Assembly: GCF_003651185.1 (NCBI RefSeq)
Contig: NZ_RCDC01000009.1
Coordinates: forward strand, 124,001 to 188,000
Direction: 5' to 3'
Length of the DNA stretch: 64,000 nt
Source: Stenotrophomonas rhizophila
Lineage (GTDB): Bacteria; Pseudomonadota; Gammaproteobacteria; Xanthomonadales; Xanthomonadaceae
The notes beneath the pieces were generated by a model. The model did not search any database and was not told the DNA's origin. It saw only the letters and a program-made list of their open reading frames with translations. The translations under genes and the position numbers were made by a program. The stretch's first letter is position 1, and the number at the start of each line of letters is the position of its first letter. Below, piece after piece: positions 32,562 through 41,701 of the stretch.

Positions 32562-34216
32562 CGGCGCCACCAGGCACTGGCCAGCGAGAACACCCCCGCC
32601 GCGCCGGTCACCCAGCTCCACACCGGGGCATCGCCGAAGTACCAGCCACCCGGCTGCAGGCCATACAGCACCGCGGCGACGATCATCAGGCCGACGCCGG
32701 CAATCGCGGCCACCGCGCGCTTCTGCAGTTTCTGCACGCTGACGTTCAGCGCCGCCAGATCACGCGAGCGCATCGACAGTTCATGATCACCTTCCACCTG
32801 CTGGCGCAGCCAGGCGTGGACCAGGCGCGGCATGTCCGGCGTATGCGTCATGATTTCGGGCAGGCGCTTGCGCACTTCCTTCAGCACCCGGCGCGGGCTG
32901 TAGCGTTCGCGCAGGATGCGTTCCAGCACCGGCCGCGCGACCGCCCAGATATCCAGTTCCGGATCGAGCTGACGGCCGACACCTTCGATGTTGAGCAGTG
33001 TCTTCTGCAGCAGGATCAGCTGCGGCTGCAGCGTGAGCTCGTAGCGCTGGGCCACGCGGAACAGCTTGATCAGCACCTCGGCCAGCGAGATCTGCGACAG
33101 CGGGCGGGTGAAATACGGTTCGCACACCGAACGCGCGGCCGCTTCGAGTTCATCGATGCGCACGTTGTTGGGCATCCAGCCGGCTTCCACATGCAGCGCG
33201 GCCATGCGCCGGTAGTCCTTGTTGAAGATGGCCATGAAGTTCTCGGCCAGGTAGTACTGATCTTCTTCGGACAGCTGGCCCATGATGCCGAAATCCAGCG
33301 CGATGAAGCGCGGGTTGTCGCGGCGCGCCGGATCGGTGTCGACCCAGATGTTGCCGGCGTGCGCATCGGCGTGGAAGAAGTTGTCGCGGAACACCTGGGT
33401 GTAGAACACCCGCACGCCCTTGGCGGCCAGCGCCTTGCGGTCGATGCCGGCCTTGTCCAGCGCGACGATGTCGTCCGACGGGATGCCCCACACCCGCTCC
33501 AGGGTCAGCGCGCGCTCGGCGGTGTGGCTCCAGATCACCTCGGGCACGTACAGATCGTCCGAGTCGATCCAGTTGCGGCGCAGCAAGCTGGCATTGGCGC
33601 CTTCGCGCTGCAGATCCAGTTCGGCGGCCAGGGTGTTTTCGACTTCGGCGACCACTTCGCGCGGGCGGATCTTGTCGGCGCGCGGGTGCGCGCGTTCGAT
33701 CAGCGCGGCGGCCGACTTGAGCAGCGCGATGTCGGCGTCGATCTGCTTTTCGATGTCCGGGCGCAGCACCTTGACCACCACCTGGCGGCCATCGACGAGC
33801 GTGGCCGCGTGCACCTGTGCGATCGAGGCCGAGGCCAGCGGCTGCAGATCGAAGCTGGCGAAGGCTTCGCTCACCGGGCGGCCGAGCGCGCGCTCGACAA
33901 TGGCCTGCGCGGTAGCGCCATCAAACGGCTTGACGCGGTCCTGCAGCAGGGTGAGTTCGTTGGCGACGTCGGCCGGGATCAGGTCACGGCGGGTGGAGAG
34001 GATCTGGCCGAACTTGACGAAGATCGGGCCGAGGTCCTGCAGCGCCAGGCGCAGGCGCGCACCGCGCGACTGTGCGGCGATGTCGGCCGAGGCGCGTGGC
34101 ACGAACGGCTTGGCCAGGCGCAGCCAGCGTTCGGCCGGGGTGCCCTGGAGCAGATCGTCGAGGCGGTAGCGCAGGATGATGCGGCCGATGCGGCTGGCGC
34201 GGAAGATCGCCTTCAT
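32558..34216 (-). CDS. ubiB: UbiB, ubiquinone biosynthesis ATPase/kinase-like regulator
   Basis: Atypical kinase-like protein of 552 residues of the UbiB/ABC1/ADCK family, needed for ubiquinone synthesis. The KxGQ motif is KFGQILSTRRD, the A-rich loop and catalytic block are DLQPLASASIAQVHAATL, and NFFHADAHAGNIW plus ALDFGIMG match the kinase catalytic and metal-binding loops. Two C-terminal membrane helices (about 500-548) end the protein. It overlaps ubiJ at its start and truC at its end (ATGA in both cases), so the three genes form one operon. Confidence 0.95.
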   Translation of the reverse strand: MKAIFRASRIGRIILRYRLDDLLQGTPAERWLRLAKPFVPRASADIAAQSRGARLRLALQDLGPIFVKFGQILSTRRDLIPADVANELTLLQDRVKPFDGATAQAIVERALGRPVSEAFASFDLQPLASASIAQVHAATLVDGRQVVVKVLRPDIEKQIDADIALLKSAAALIERAHPRADKIRPREVVAEVENTLAAELDLQREGANASLLRRNWIDSDDLYVPEVIWSHTAERALTLERVWGIPSDDIVALDKAGIDRKALAAKGVRVFYTQVFRDNFFHADAHAGNIWVDTDPARRDNPRFIALDFGIMGQLSEEDQYYLAENFMAIFNKDYRRMAALHVEAGWMPNNVRIDELEAAARSVCEPYFTRPLSQISLAEVLIKLFRVAQRYELTLQPQLILLQKTLLNIEGVGRQLDPELDIWAVARPVLERILRERYSPRRVLKEVRKRLPEIMTHTPDMPRLVHAWLRQQVEGDHELSMRSRDLAALNVSVQKLQKRAVAAIAGVGLMIVAAVLYGLQPGGWYFGDAPVWSWVTGAAGVFSLASAWWRR

Positions 34217-34857
34217 GCGCCCACCTGCCGCAGGCGCTGGACGCGCACGGCCATGCGTTCAACGTCGTCGCGCATCACGTCCACATCGTCGTGGAAGGCA
34301 TCCAGTTCTGCTCGGGGTACCACGTCGCGCGACTCCTCGGTGACAAATTCAGCGGCGCTGTGCGCCAGGTCGGACGCGCCGCGGCGCGCGTGCTGCAGTG
34401 CCGAGCGCAGGGTGTTGGCGATCTGCACGCCCATCACCTCGCCGAACACGCGCACGAACGGCTGCTGCCAGTCCGGATCGAAACGGGTCGCCAGCTGCTG
34501 CAGGCGGCGGGCCAGCTCGGCATCGCCGGAGACCTTGACCCGCCCGGCCGGCGCATCACCGCCACGGCGTGCATTGGCCAGGAACGGCAGCTGGGCCAGC
34601 ACCCCGCCCAGCGTGCTGCGCACGGCCAGGTCCGGCACCTGCTGCGGATCGACCGGGCCGACCGTGAGGCGCTCCCCGTCCACCCCGATCCGCATCGCCA
34701 ACGCAGGCGATTCCAGGGTCAGCGCGATGTGGCGGCCATCCAGCGCGGCCAGCGCGCTGCGGGTGTCCGGGTCCAGCGCCAGCGCGCGGTTGAGCGTGAG
34801 CTGCAGCGCATTGCCAGCCAGCGGCTTGAGGGAAGAGAGCAGGGAACGGGCCATCAC
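34213..34857 (-). CDS. ubiJ: UbiJ, SCP2-like ubiquinone biosynthesis accessory factor
   Basis: Protein of 214 residues with an N-terminal SCP2 lipid-binding domain (about 10-115, LALDPDTRSALAALDGRHIAL) and a C-terminal helical region likely to form a coiled coil (residues 170-212). In E. coli UbiJ pairs with UbiK and holds the Ubi enzyme complex. Start at the first of two adjacent ATGs (34857 or 34854). Unlike E. coli, ubiE is not immediately upstream; here a convergent-free gap leads to divergent ddl. Confidence 0.9.
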   Translation of the reverse strand: MMARSLLSSLKPLAGNALQLTLNRALALDPDTRSALAALDGRHIALTLESPALAMRIGVDGERLTVGPVDPQQVPDLAVRSTLGGVLAQLPFLANARRGGDAPAGRVKVSGDAELARRLQQLATRFDPDWQQPFVRVFGEVMGVQIANTLRSALQHARRGASDLAHSAAEFVTEESRDVVPRAELDAFHDDVDVMRDDVERMAVRVQRLRQVGA

Positions 34858-34956
34858 CGCATTCTACCGTGTGCCCTTGAACGGCGGGCGTGTTCCCGGG
34901 CGCCGACTCGGTTCATGCTATGGCACCCCAACACAGTGACAGGAGCGGCAACAGGC

Positions 34957-36063
34957 ATGGGCAAGACCCGGGTAGGCATCATCTTCGGCGGCCGTTCGGC
35001 CGAGCACGAGGTCTCGCTGCAGTCGGCGAAGAACATCCTCGATGCGCTGGACAAGGACCGCTTCGAGGTCAGCCTGATCGGCATCGACAAGCAGGGCCAG
35101 TGGCACGTGAGCGACCCGCGCGACTTCCTGCTCAATGCCGGCGACCCGGCACGGATCGCGCTGCACCGCTCGGGCAATGCGGTGGCGGTGCGGCCGGGCC
35201 TGGAGCGCCAGCAGCTGGTGCCCACCGATCCGGCCACCGCGCTGGAGCAGATCGACGTGGTGTTCCCGATCGTGCACGGCACGCTGGGCGAGGACGGCTC
35301 GCTGCAGGGCCTGCTGCGCATGGCCAACCTGCCCTTCGTGGGCTCAGGCGTGTTGGGCTCGGCAGTGGCGATGGACAAGGACGTGGCCAAGCGCCTGCTG
35401 CGCGATGCCGGGCTGGCGGTGGCGCCGTTCGCCTGCTTCAACCGGGTCACTGCGGCGCGGGCCGATTACGCCGCGCTGGTCGCCGCGCTGGGCACGCCAC
35501 TGTTCGTGAAGCCGGCCAACCAGGGCTCCTCGGTGGGTGTGAGCAAGGTGCGCAACGAGGCGGACTTCCATACCGCCCTCGCGCTGGCGCTGTCGTTCGA
35601 TCACAAGGCGCTGGTGGAAGCGGCGATCGACGGCCGCGAAATCGAGTGCGCGGTGCTCGGCAACGAACACCCCGAAGCCAGCGTCTGTGGCGAGGTGGTC
35701 GTGCACGATGATTTCTATTCGTACGACACCAAATACATCAGCGAGACCGGTGCCGACATCGTGGTGCCGGCGGCCATCACCGATGCGGAGCAGTCCCGTA
35801 TCCGGCAGATCGCCGTGCAGGCCTACCAGGCACTGGAGTGTGCCGGCCTGGCACGCGTGGATGTATTCCTGACGCCGGCCGGCGAGGTGGTGATCAACGA
35901 GATCAACACGTTGCCCGGCTTCACCCGCATCAGCATGTACCCGAAGCTGTGGGCAGCCAGTGGGCTGGATTACACCGCCCTGATCACGCGGCTGCTGGAA
36001 CTGGCGATGGACCGGCATGCGCGTGAGCGCGATCTGCGCAGCGCCATCGCAACGACGGCCTGA
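34957..36063 (+). CDS. ddlA: D-alanine--D-alanine ligase A
   Basis: ATP-grasp ligase of 368 residues joining two D-alanines for peptidoglycan. Motifs: IIFGGRSAEHEVSLQSAKN at the N-terminus, HGTLGEDGSLQG, KPANQGSSVGVSKV (ATP loop) and EINTLPGFTRISMYP (metal and substrate binding). The long form and the EHEVSLQSA start fit DdlA better than the DdlB found in the mur cluster. ATG 34957 is preferred over longer in-frame starts, which enter ubiJ. A strong hairpin begins within its last codons. Confidence 0.94.
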   Translation: MGKTRVGIIFGGRSAEHEVSLQSAKNILDALDKDRFEVSLIGIDKQGQWHVSDPRDFLLNAGDPARIALHRSGNAVAVRPGLERQQLVPTDPATALEQIDVVFPIVHGTLGEDGSLQGLLRMANLPFVGSGVLGSAVAMDKDVAKRLLRDAGLAVAPFACFNRVTAARADYAALVAALGTPLFVKPANQGSSVGVSKVRNEADFHTALALALSFDHKALVEAAIDGREIECAVLGNEHPEASVCGEVVVHDDFYSYDTKYISETGADIVVPAAITDAEQSRIRQIAVQAYQALECAGLARVDVFLTPAGEVVINEINTLPGFTRISMYPKLWAASGLDYTALITRLLELAMDRHARERDLRSAIATTA

Positions 36064-36088
36064 ACATCGTTGCCGATGTCAGGCCGTC
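36054..36088 (+). terminator. Terminator overlapping the ddlA stop codon
   Basis: Long stem: GACGGCCTG plus ACATCG pair with CGATGT plus CAGGCCGTC around a TTGC loop, with one bulged A, followed by ATTATTT. The 5' arm includes the last ddlA codons and the stop. Confidence 0.8.
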
Positions 36089-36144
36089 ATTATTTCCGCA
36101 GCGCGTCCCACGCCGGAGAGAGGTAGCGCGGGACGCGCCGGACA

Positions 36145-36300
36145 CTAGGTCCGCTTGCGGAACATCGAAACCACCGCCAGGATCAGGAAAACGACGAACA
36201 GGATCCAGGCGACGTTGCTGGCGGCGCCGGCAATGCCCGAGAAACCAAGCACCGCCGCGATGATGGCGATGACAAAAAAGATGACGGCGTAATGCAGCAT
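36145..36300 (-). CDS. DUF1328 (YtjA-like) small membrane protein
   Basis: Tiny membrane protein of 51 residues. It begins MLHYAVIFFVIAIIAAVLGF, continues through SGIAGAASNVAWILFVVF and ends VVSMFRKRT, with two hydrophobic helices around a small GIAGAAS turn. This is the classic DUF1328/YtjA pattern, often linked to envelope or osmotic stress; its molecular role is unknown. It is monocistronic, lying between the ddlA terminator and oleD. Confidence 0.92.
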   Translation of the reverse strand: MLHYAVIFFVIAIIAAVLGFSGIAGAASNVAWILFVVFLILAVVSMFRKRT

Positions 36301-36363
36301 GTCGACCCTCGCGTTGATGCGTGCCGGAGTTGGCGTGGGGCCATGTTCACCAACCTGCGGTGT

Positions 36364-37374
36364 TCAGGGAGTGATGGAATCCTGTGCGTTCGATGAAGAT
36401 GCCAGCCGGGCCAGCCCTTCTTCGATGCTGACCAAGGGGACATAACCGAAGTCGCGGCGCGCCGGTTCCATGCTGTACCAGTGCGGGGTGCACAGCTGCT
36501 CGGCCAGGAAGCGGGTCATGGGCGGCTCGCCGCGCAGGCGCAGCAGCGGCCACAGCCGCTCGCAGACCGCGCCGATCCGGTAGGCCGCCTTGAAGCTGAT
36601 CGACTTTGTCACTGGCGGCGCATCCACCGCGGCCAGCAGCTTGTTGAGCAGCTCGCGCATCGGCAGCGGCTCGCCGTTGGAAATGAAGTACGCCTTGCCG
36701 GCGCAGGCCGCGCCCGGGGCCAGGTGCTCCAGGGCCAGGAAGTGGGCCAGTGCGGCGTTGTCGATGTAGGTGGTATCGACCTTGTTCTGCCCATCGCCGA
36801 CGAAGCGCAGGCGGCCGGCGCGGGCGCGCTCAGCCAGACGCGGTACCAGTTGCTGGTCGCCCGGGCCCCAGATCAGCCGCGGCCGCAACGCGACCGTGGC
36901 CAGCTGCGCATCGTTGGCCGCCAGCACGCGCTGCTCGGCGATGGCCTTGGTGGCCGCGTACGGCGCCTGGAAGTTCTCGCCATACGGCACCTCGTCCGCG
37001 CCCAGGCCCTCCACTGGATGCGTGGCGCGATGGGTCACGCTGGGCGTGGAGGTGTAGACCAGCTTGCCCACGCCGTGCGCGCGACAGGCCGCGATGACAT
37101 TGTCGGTGCCGACCACGTTGGCCTGGTGGTAGCTGTCATAGCTGCCCCACGCACCGGCCTTGGCCCCGTTGTGGAGGACCGCATCGACCCCGGCCACCGC
37201 ATGCATCACCGCCTGCGCATCGGCCAGGTCGCCGCGGATCTGGCCCACGCCCATCGCCTGCAGCGCAGGGTAGTGGCCGCGGTTGAACGCCAGCACCTGG
37301 TGACCCCGCTTGATCAGTCCCTTGCACAGGGCCTGGCCGAGGAAGCCGCCGCCGCCGGTCACGAGGATCTTCAT
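36364..37374 (-). CDS. oleD: OleD, 2-alkyl-3-oxoalkanoate reductase
   Basis: Short-chain dehydrogenase of 336 residues that reduces the beta-keto acid from OleA to a beta-hydroxy acid with NADPH. The Rossmann motif is VTGGGGFLGQALCKGL at residues 5-20; the catalytic pair is in VYTSTPSV and the Y-x3-K motif APYAATKAIAEQR. The later sequence resembles 3-beta-hydroxysteroid dehydrogenases, as for OleD. ATG 37374 overlaps the oleC stop as ATGA. It is last in the olefin gene order A-B-C-D. Confidence 0.93.
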   Translation of the reverse strand: MKILVTGGGGFLGQALCKGLIKRGHQVLAFNRGHYPALQAMGVGQIRGDLADAQAVMHAVAGVDAVLHNGAKAGAWGSYDSYHQANVVGTDNVIAACRAHGVGKLVYTSTPSVTHRATHPVEGLGADEVPYGENFQAPYAATKAIAEQRVLAANDAQLATVALRPRLIWGPGDQQLVPRLAERARAGRLRFVGDGQNKVDTTYIDNAALAHFLALEHLAPGAACAGKAYFISNGEPLPMRELLNKLLAAVDAPPVTKSISFKAAYRIGAVCERLWPLLRLRGEPPMTRFLAEQLCTPHWYSMEPARRDFGYVPLVSIEEGLARLASSSNAQDSITP

Positions 37375-39026
37375 GCGTGCTGCTCCAGTTGCGCGGTGGC
37401 CCATACCGTGAGCTTCTCGCGGCCGATCTTGGCGTTGTGGCGGATGTCGACCGGGAAGCCCGGGTGCGGCAGGAACTGCTCGATGCGCGCGGTGTGCGCA
37501 TGTGCGGCCGCTTCACGACGCAGGCGCTCGACCAGGGCGGGCGAATCGATGGTGCCGGGCTGCAGTTCGTAGCACAGCACCGGCCGCTGCCGACCCGGCG
37601 CACCCACGCCGACCAGCGCGGTGCGGGCGATGCCGTCCAGCGCATTGAACACCGGCTCGACCTGCTCGGTGTACAGCGGCCCCTGCGCGGTTTCCACGCG
37701 CTGGGTCTTGCGCCCACAGAACCACAGCCGGCCCTGCGCATCGAAGTAGCCGACATCGCCCATCCGGTGCACGACCCGGGTGCTGCCATCGGCCAGGGTT
37801 TCGGTGATCTTCGCCGCGGCGGTGGCCTGCGGGCGGTTGAAGTAGCTGTCGGTGGCGGTCGGGCCGGCCACGGTGATCTCGCCCACCTCGCCGGTGGCCA
37901 GCACACGGGCCTGCGACCAATCCGGCAGCGGCGCGTCATCGATGGCGATGATGCGCACCTCGTTTGGCGCGACCACGCGGCCGACACAGGTACCGGCGCC
38001 GGCCTCGGTGGCCTGGCGGGTGTTCTCCAGCTCGCGGCCTTCGATCACCGCCACCGGCAGGCACTCGGTGGCGCCGTAGGGGGTCCAGAACTGGGCGTCA
38101 TCGGGCAGCAGGCGGCGGATCCGCGCGACCACATCCGGCGGCACCGGCGCCCCGGCCGAGGTCACCCGGCGCACGCTCGGCAGCGGCTGGCCGTGATCGG
38201 CCAGGACCCGCATCAGCGCCGGCGAGCCGAACAGCTGGGTGACGCCGAAGCGGTTGATGGCGTCATGCAGCTTGCGCGGATCGGCCTGGGCCGGGCGGGT
38301 CGGGTCCATGTCCGGGATCACCGAGGTCAGCCCCAGCGCCGGATCGAACAGCGCGAACGGCGGGAAGGTCGGCAGATCCACCCCACCCGGCTCCATCCCG
38401 AAGGCGGCGCGCAGCAGCTCGACCTGGCCGACGAAATGACGGTGGCGGTAGACCACGCCTTTGGGCACGCCGGTGGAGCCGCTGGTGAACAGGATCGCCG
38501 CGACATCCTCGCCATCGGTCGGGGCCAGCGCAGGCGCCGCCGTGGCGCCCTGGGCTTCCAGCCGGGCCAGGGTGGTGCCACCCCAGCCCCAGCGGCGGCC
38601 GACGGTCACCAGCAGGCGCGCAGAGCGGCACCAGCGCAGCACCAGGCGCGCCATGTGGGCCAGGCCGATGCCGATGAAGGCCTGCGGCTGGGCCTCGTCC
38701 AGGCATTGCTTCAGCGCGCGCTTGTCGATGCCCGGGTCGACCAGCACCGGGACCGCGCCGTTCTTGAACAGCGCGAACATCAGCAGGAAGAACTCCGGCG
38801 AGGGCCGCACCATCACCACCGCGCGCACGCCGCGGCCGATGCCGTGCGCGGCCAGGCCGGCCGCCATCGCGTCGCTGCGGGCGTTGAGGGTGCGGTAATC
38901 CAGGGTGACGTCATAACGCGCCATGCCGCCGGGCCCGGGCTTGCCGGGGCAGCGGATGGCGATCTGGTCGGGGCGTTCACGGGCCAGCTCGGGCAGGCGC
39001 GCGGCGATATTGATGGCGCTGTTCAT
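37371..39026 (-). CDS. oleC: OleC, beta-lactone synthetase (AMP-binding)
   Basis: Adenylating enzyme of 551 residues that converts the beta-hydroxy acid into a beta-lactone. The ANL-superfamily core is seen in AILFTSGSTGVPKGVVYRH (phosphate loop), WTPYGATECLPV, GDVGYFDAQGRLWFCGRK and the C-terminal lysine region HNAKIGREKLTVW. OleC is distinguished from fatty acyl-CoA ligases by cluster context. The ATG at 39026 (MNSAINIAARL) fits the family start. It overlaps oleD and is divergent from the YkgJ-type gene. Confidence 0.93.
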   Translation of the reverse strand: MNSAINIAARLPELARERPDQIAIRCPGKPGPGGMARYDVTLDYRTLNARSDAMAAGLAAHGIGRGVRAVVMVRPSPEFFLLMFALFKNGAVPVLVDPGIDKRALKQCLDEAQPQAFIGIGLAHMARLVLRWCRSARLLVTVGRRWGWGGTTLARLEAQGATAAPALAPTDGEDVAAILFTSGSTGVPKGVVYRHRHFVGQVELLRAAFGMEPGGVDLPTFPPFALFDPALGLTSVIPDMDPTRPAQADPRKLHDAINRFGVTQLFGSPALMRVLADHGQPLPSVRRVTSAGAPVPPDVVARIRRLLPDDAQFWTPYGATECLPVAVIEGRELENTRQATEAGAGTCVGRVVAPNEVRIIAIDDAPLPDWSQARVLATGEVGEITVAGPTATDSYFNRPQATAAAKITETLADGSTRVVHRMGDVGYFDAQGRLWFCGRKTQRVETAQGPLYTEQVEPVFNALDGIARTALVGVGAPGRQRPVLCYELQPGTIDSPALVERLRREAAAHAHTARIEQFLPHPGFPVDIRHNAKIGREKLTVWATAQLEQHA

Positions 39027-39129
39027 CCGTTCATTGTCGCCGCTGCAGAAAAATCTTGCGCGCCGGCCGGTGGCGTGGAAAATTCGCGCCCTTCCCTCCT
39101 GCTTCGCTGCCGCCCAAGGCCGGTGCCCC

Positions 39130-39558
39130 ATGCCCCATCCCTGCCTCACCTGCGGCGCCTGCTGCACCCAATACCGTGTGGCCTTCCATTGGATGGAATC
39201 GGACGAGGTCACCCCCGGTGGCGTCCCGCACGAGCTCACCCAGGTGCTGGACCCGCACCGGCTGTGCATGCGCGGCACCCTGTCCAAGCCGGTGTACTGC
39301 GTGGCGCTGGATGCGGAGATCGGCGTGTATTCGCGCTGCAGCATCCACCCCAACCGCCCCAGCGTGTGCCGTGAGGTGGATGCTTCGTGGGAGTACGGCA
39401 AGGCCAGCCCCCAGTGCGACAAGGCGCGCGTGGCGCACGGCATGCCGGCGCTGACCCTGGCCGACTGGCGCTGGCGGGACGAGGCGGGCAATGACGATGA
39501 TCATCCCGACGACAACGGCAATTCCCCGGCGCCGCCGCAGGCACCGATCGCGGCGTAA
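39130..39558 (+). CDS. YkgJ family cysteine-cluster protein
   Basis: Protein of 142 residues with an N-terminal HPCLTCGACC motif and further cysteines in HRLCMRGTL, PVYCVAL, YSRCSIHPNRPSVCREV and SPQCDKAR, the pattern of YkgJ/UPF0153 proteins thought to bind zinc or an iron-sulfur cluster. Function is unknown. It lies on the plus strand between oleC and oleB, so it splits the olefin genes into two transcription units. The C-terminal tail is acidic and Pro-rich. Confidence 0.88.
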   Translation: MPHPCLTCGACCTQYRVAFHWMESDEVTPGGVPHELTQVLDPHRLCMRGTLSKPVYCVALDAEIGVYSRCSIHPNRPSVCREVDASWEYGKASPQCDKARVAHGMPALTLADWRWRDEAGNDDDHPDDNGNSPAPPQAPIAA

Positions 39559-39574
39559 AGATCGGCATGGGCAG

Positions 39575-39595
39575 GTGACGACCGTTGGTCGTCAC
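39575..39595. repeat. Palindrome after the YkgJ gene (SMAG-like, bidirectional terminator candidate)
   Basis: Arms GTGACGACC (39575-39583) and GGTCGTCAC (39587-39595) around GTT, flanked by GATCGGC (39560-39566) and GCCGATC (39596-39602). It lacks a clear GTAG head. It ends at the oleB stop. Confidence 0.5.
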
Positions 39596-39600
39596 GCCGA

Positions 39601-40491
39601 TCAGATCGGGTGCGCGTCCAGAAACGCGCGGATCTTCGGCACCAGCACCTCGTGCTTGTCTTCCAGCACATAGTGTCCGGCATCCTCGAAGGCATGCACG
39701 TCCGCCTGCGGCAGTGCGGCCTGGAAACCCTCCAGGAAGTGGTGGTCGAACACGAAATCACGCAGCCCCCAGCCGATGAAGGCGGGACGGTCGGCGTAGC
39801 TGGGCAGGGTCTGGCCGGACCGCTCCAGCAGCGACCAGGCCTTGTCGGCCGGTGACAGCGGAATGTCCTGCATGAAGCGGATGGTGCTGATGCGGTTGGC
39901 GTAGCTGTTGTACGGCGACACGTAAGCGCGGCGCACCTCGGCCGGCATCTTCCGTTCCACGCCCAGCCACGAGGCACCGGACGAGAACGCGTTGAAGGTG
40001 CGGATGAGCCACTCGCCGATCTTCCAGTGGCGACCCAGCGCGATCTGCCACGGCATCTTCTTCGCGGCCGGCATCGGGAAGGCGGCGGTGTTGAGCACCA
40101 CCAAGCGCTTGACCTGCGCGTGGTGCGACAACGCCCAACCGAAGCCGATCATGCCGCCCCAGTCGTGCACGGCCAGGGTCACCGGGCCGGTGATGCCCAG
40201 GTGCGCGAGCAGCGCCTCCAGGTCATCCACGCGCGACTGCAGGGTGTAGTCGTAGTGCGCGTCATCGGGCTTGTCCGACAGGCCCATGCCGATATGGTCC
40301 GGCACGATGCAGCGGTACTTGTCCGAGAGGCCGGTCACCAGGGTGCGCCAGTAATAGCTCCACGACGGATTGCCGTGGACCATCACCACCACCTCGCCAT
40401 CGCGCGGGCCTTCGTCGAGATAGTTCATCGACAGGCCGGGGCGCACCTCGAAGCGGTGCGGATGGGCGGGGTAACCGGGCAGCTGGGGCAT
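39601..40491 (-). CDS. oleB: OleB, beta-lactone decarboxylase (haloalkane dehalogenase-like)
   Basis: Alpha/beta hydrolase of 296 residues that decarboxylates the beta-lactone to the cis-olefin. The nucleophile aspartate is in LAVHDWGGMIGFG, the oxyanion region is VMVHGNPSWSYYWR, the catalytic acid lies near FIGWGLRDFVF and the histidine is in EDAGHYVLED. These match haloalkane dehalogenase folds, which OleB uses for another reaction. It lies 81 bases downstream of oleA, separated by a hairpin with a T-run. Confidence 0.93.
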   Translation of the reverse strand: MPQLPGYPAHPHRFEVRPGLSMNYLDEGPRDGEVVVMVHGNPSWSYYWRTLVTGLSDKYRCIVPDHIGMGLSDKPDDAHYDYTLQSRVDDLEALLAHLGITGPVTLAVHDWGGMIGFGWALSHHAQVKRLVVLNTAAFPMPAAKKMPWQIALGRHWKIGEWLIRTFNAFSSGASWLGVERKMPAEVRRAYVSPYNSYANRISTIRFMQDIPLSPADKAWSLLERSGQTLPSYADRPAFIGWGLRDFVFDHHFLEGFQAALPQADVHAFEDAGHYVLEDKHEVLVPKIRAFLDAHPI

Positions 40492-40508
40492 GCAAACGCA
40501 CCTGTGAA

Positions 40509-40531
40509 AAGGGCCGGCAGAACCGGCCCTT
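40509..40531 (-). terminator. Hairpin between oleA and oleB
   Basis: AAGGGCCGG (40509-40517) and CCGGCCCTT (40523-40531) with a CAGAA loop; on the minus strand four T follow. It probably lowers read-through from oleA into oleB and keeps their dosage unequal. Confidence 0.7.
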
Positions 40532-40572
40532 GATGTTCAATTCCAACGCCGCAGCAGCCTGCGGCGACTGGT

Positions 40573-41589
40573 TTACCAGACCACTTCGGCCATTGAGCAG
40601 TTCAGGCCCGAGCCGATGCCGAGCAGCGCGATGCGATCGCCCTTCTTCAGCTTGCCCAGCTGCTTGAGCTTGCTCAGCACGATCGGCACCGAGGCCGGGC
40701 CGATGTTGCCGTGCTCGCCGAAGATCGTCATCACCTTCTTCGGGTCGATGCCGAAGTTCTTGATGAAGGCGGCGGTGTGCGGCTGGCTGACCTGGTGGAT
40801 CACGAACTGGTCCAGTTCCTCCACGGCCCAGCCCAGTGCTTCACGGGCGGCCACGAAGGTCTTCTGTGCCAGCTTGATGCCTTCGATCAGCAGCATGCGG
40901 GTGTCGGTGACCATGCGGTCCAGGTTGCCCCGGCACAGCTGGTTCCACTCGGTGGCCGAGCGGGTCACGCCACCGCGGTAACGCGGGGCATCGGGCACCA
41001 GCTCGGTGCGCGCCATGACCATCGCCGCGGCACCGCAGCCCAGGGTCAGGGCGGCCATCTCGTTGCGGAAGTCATCGGCGGTCACGCCCGGCAGGGCCAT
41101 GCGCTCGAGGGTCTTCTCGTACACCAGGGTGGCGGGTTCACCGTCGACGATCAGCGCGTAGTCGATCTCGCCGCGTTCGAGCATGCGGGCGGCGATGTCC
41201 ATGCCGTTGATGAAGGCCAGGCAGGCATTGGCGACGTCGAAGGTCATGCATTCGTCGCCGACCCCCAGGTTGCCCGAGACGATGCTGGCCGTGGACGGCT
41301 CCAGGTAGTCGCGGCTGACCGAGGTGTTGACCAGCAGGCCGATCTTGTCGGCGCCGATCCCGGCGTCTTCCAGTGCTTTGCGGGCAGCCAGCGTGGCGGC
41401 GTCGGAGGCCAGCATGTCGGCATCCCACAGGCGGCGGGCGTGGATGCCCGCGATATCGCCGAGCACATCGGTACGGATGCCAAGACGATCCAGCGTCGGC
41501 TTCAGCCGTTCGTTGATTTCCTTGGACGTCAGCGTGTGCGGCGCGTCGATGTGCGCCAAGCCGGCGATCGAGACATTCTTGAAGAGCAT
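40573..41589 (-). CDS. oleA: OleA, thiolase-fold acyl-CoA head-to-head condensation enzyme
   Basis: Enzyme of 338 residues joining two fatty acyl-CoAs to a beta-keto acid, the first step of long-chain olefin synthesis. The nucleophile Cys123 lies in DVANACLAFING (Cys143 in X. campestris numbering), the general base Glu97 in DYLEPSTAS, the histidine in FVIHQVSQPHTAA and the asparagine in GEHGNIGPASVP. It belongs to the KAS III/thiolase superfamily. It is the promoter-proximal gene of oleA-oleB. Confidence 0.95.
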   Translation of the reverse strand: MLFKNVSIAGLAHIDAPHTLTSKEINERLKPTLDRLGIRTDVLGDIAGIHARRLWDADMLASDAATLAARKALEDAGIGADKIGLLVNTSVSRDYLEPSTASIVSGNLGVGDECMTFDVANACLAFINGMDIAARMLERGEIDYALIVDGEPATLVYEKTLERMALPGVTADDFRNEMAALTLGCGAAAMVMARTELVPDAPRYRGGVTRSATEWNQLCRGNLDRMVTDTRMLLIEGIKLAQKTFVAAREALGWAVEELDQFVIHQVSQPHTAAFIKNFGIDPKKVMTIFGEHGNIGPASVPIVLSKLKQLGKLKKGDRIALLGIGSGLNCSMAEVVW

Positions 41590-41701
41590 CAGTTAGCGCC
41601 AAGGCTCAGGCAAAGGGGGCGTTATTGTAAGCCGGCACGGCTTTCACCGCACCTTTACGAATTCACGCCCGGGCGTATGGTCCGGGCGCAGGGTGAAGGG
41701 T

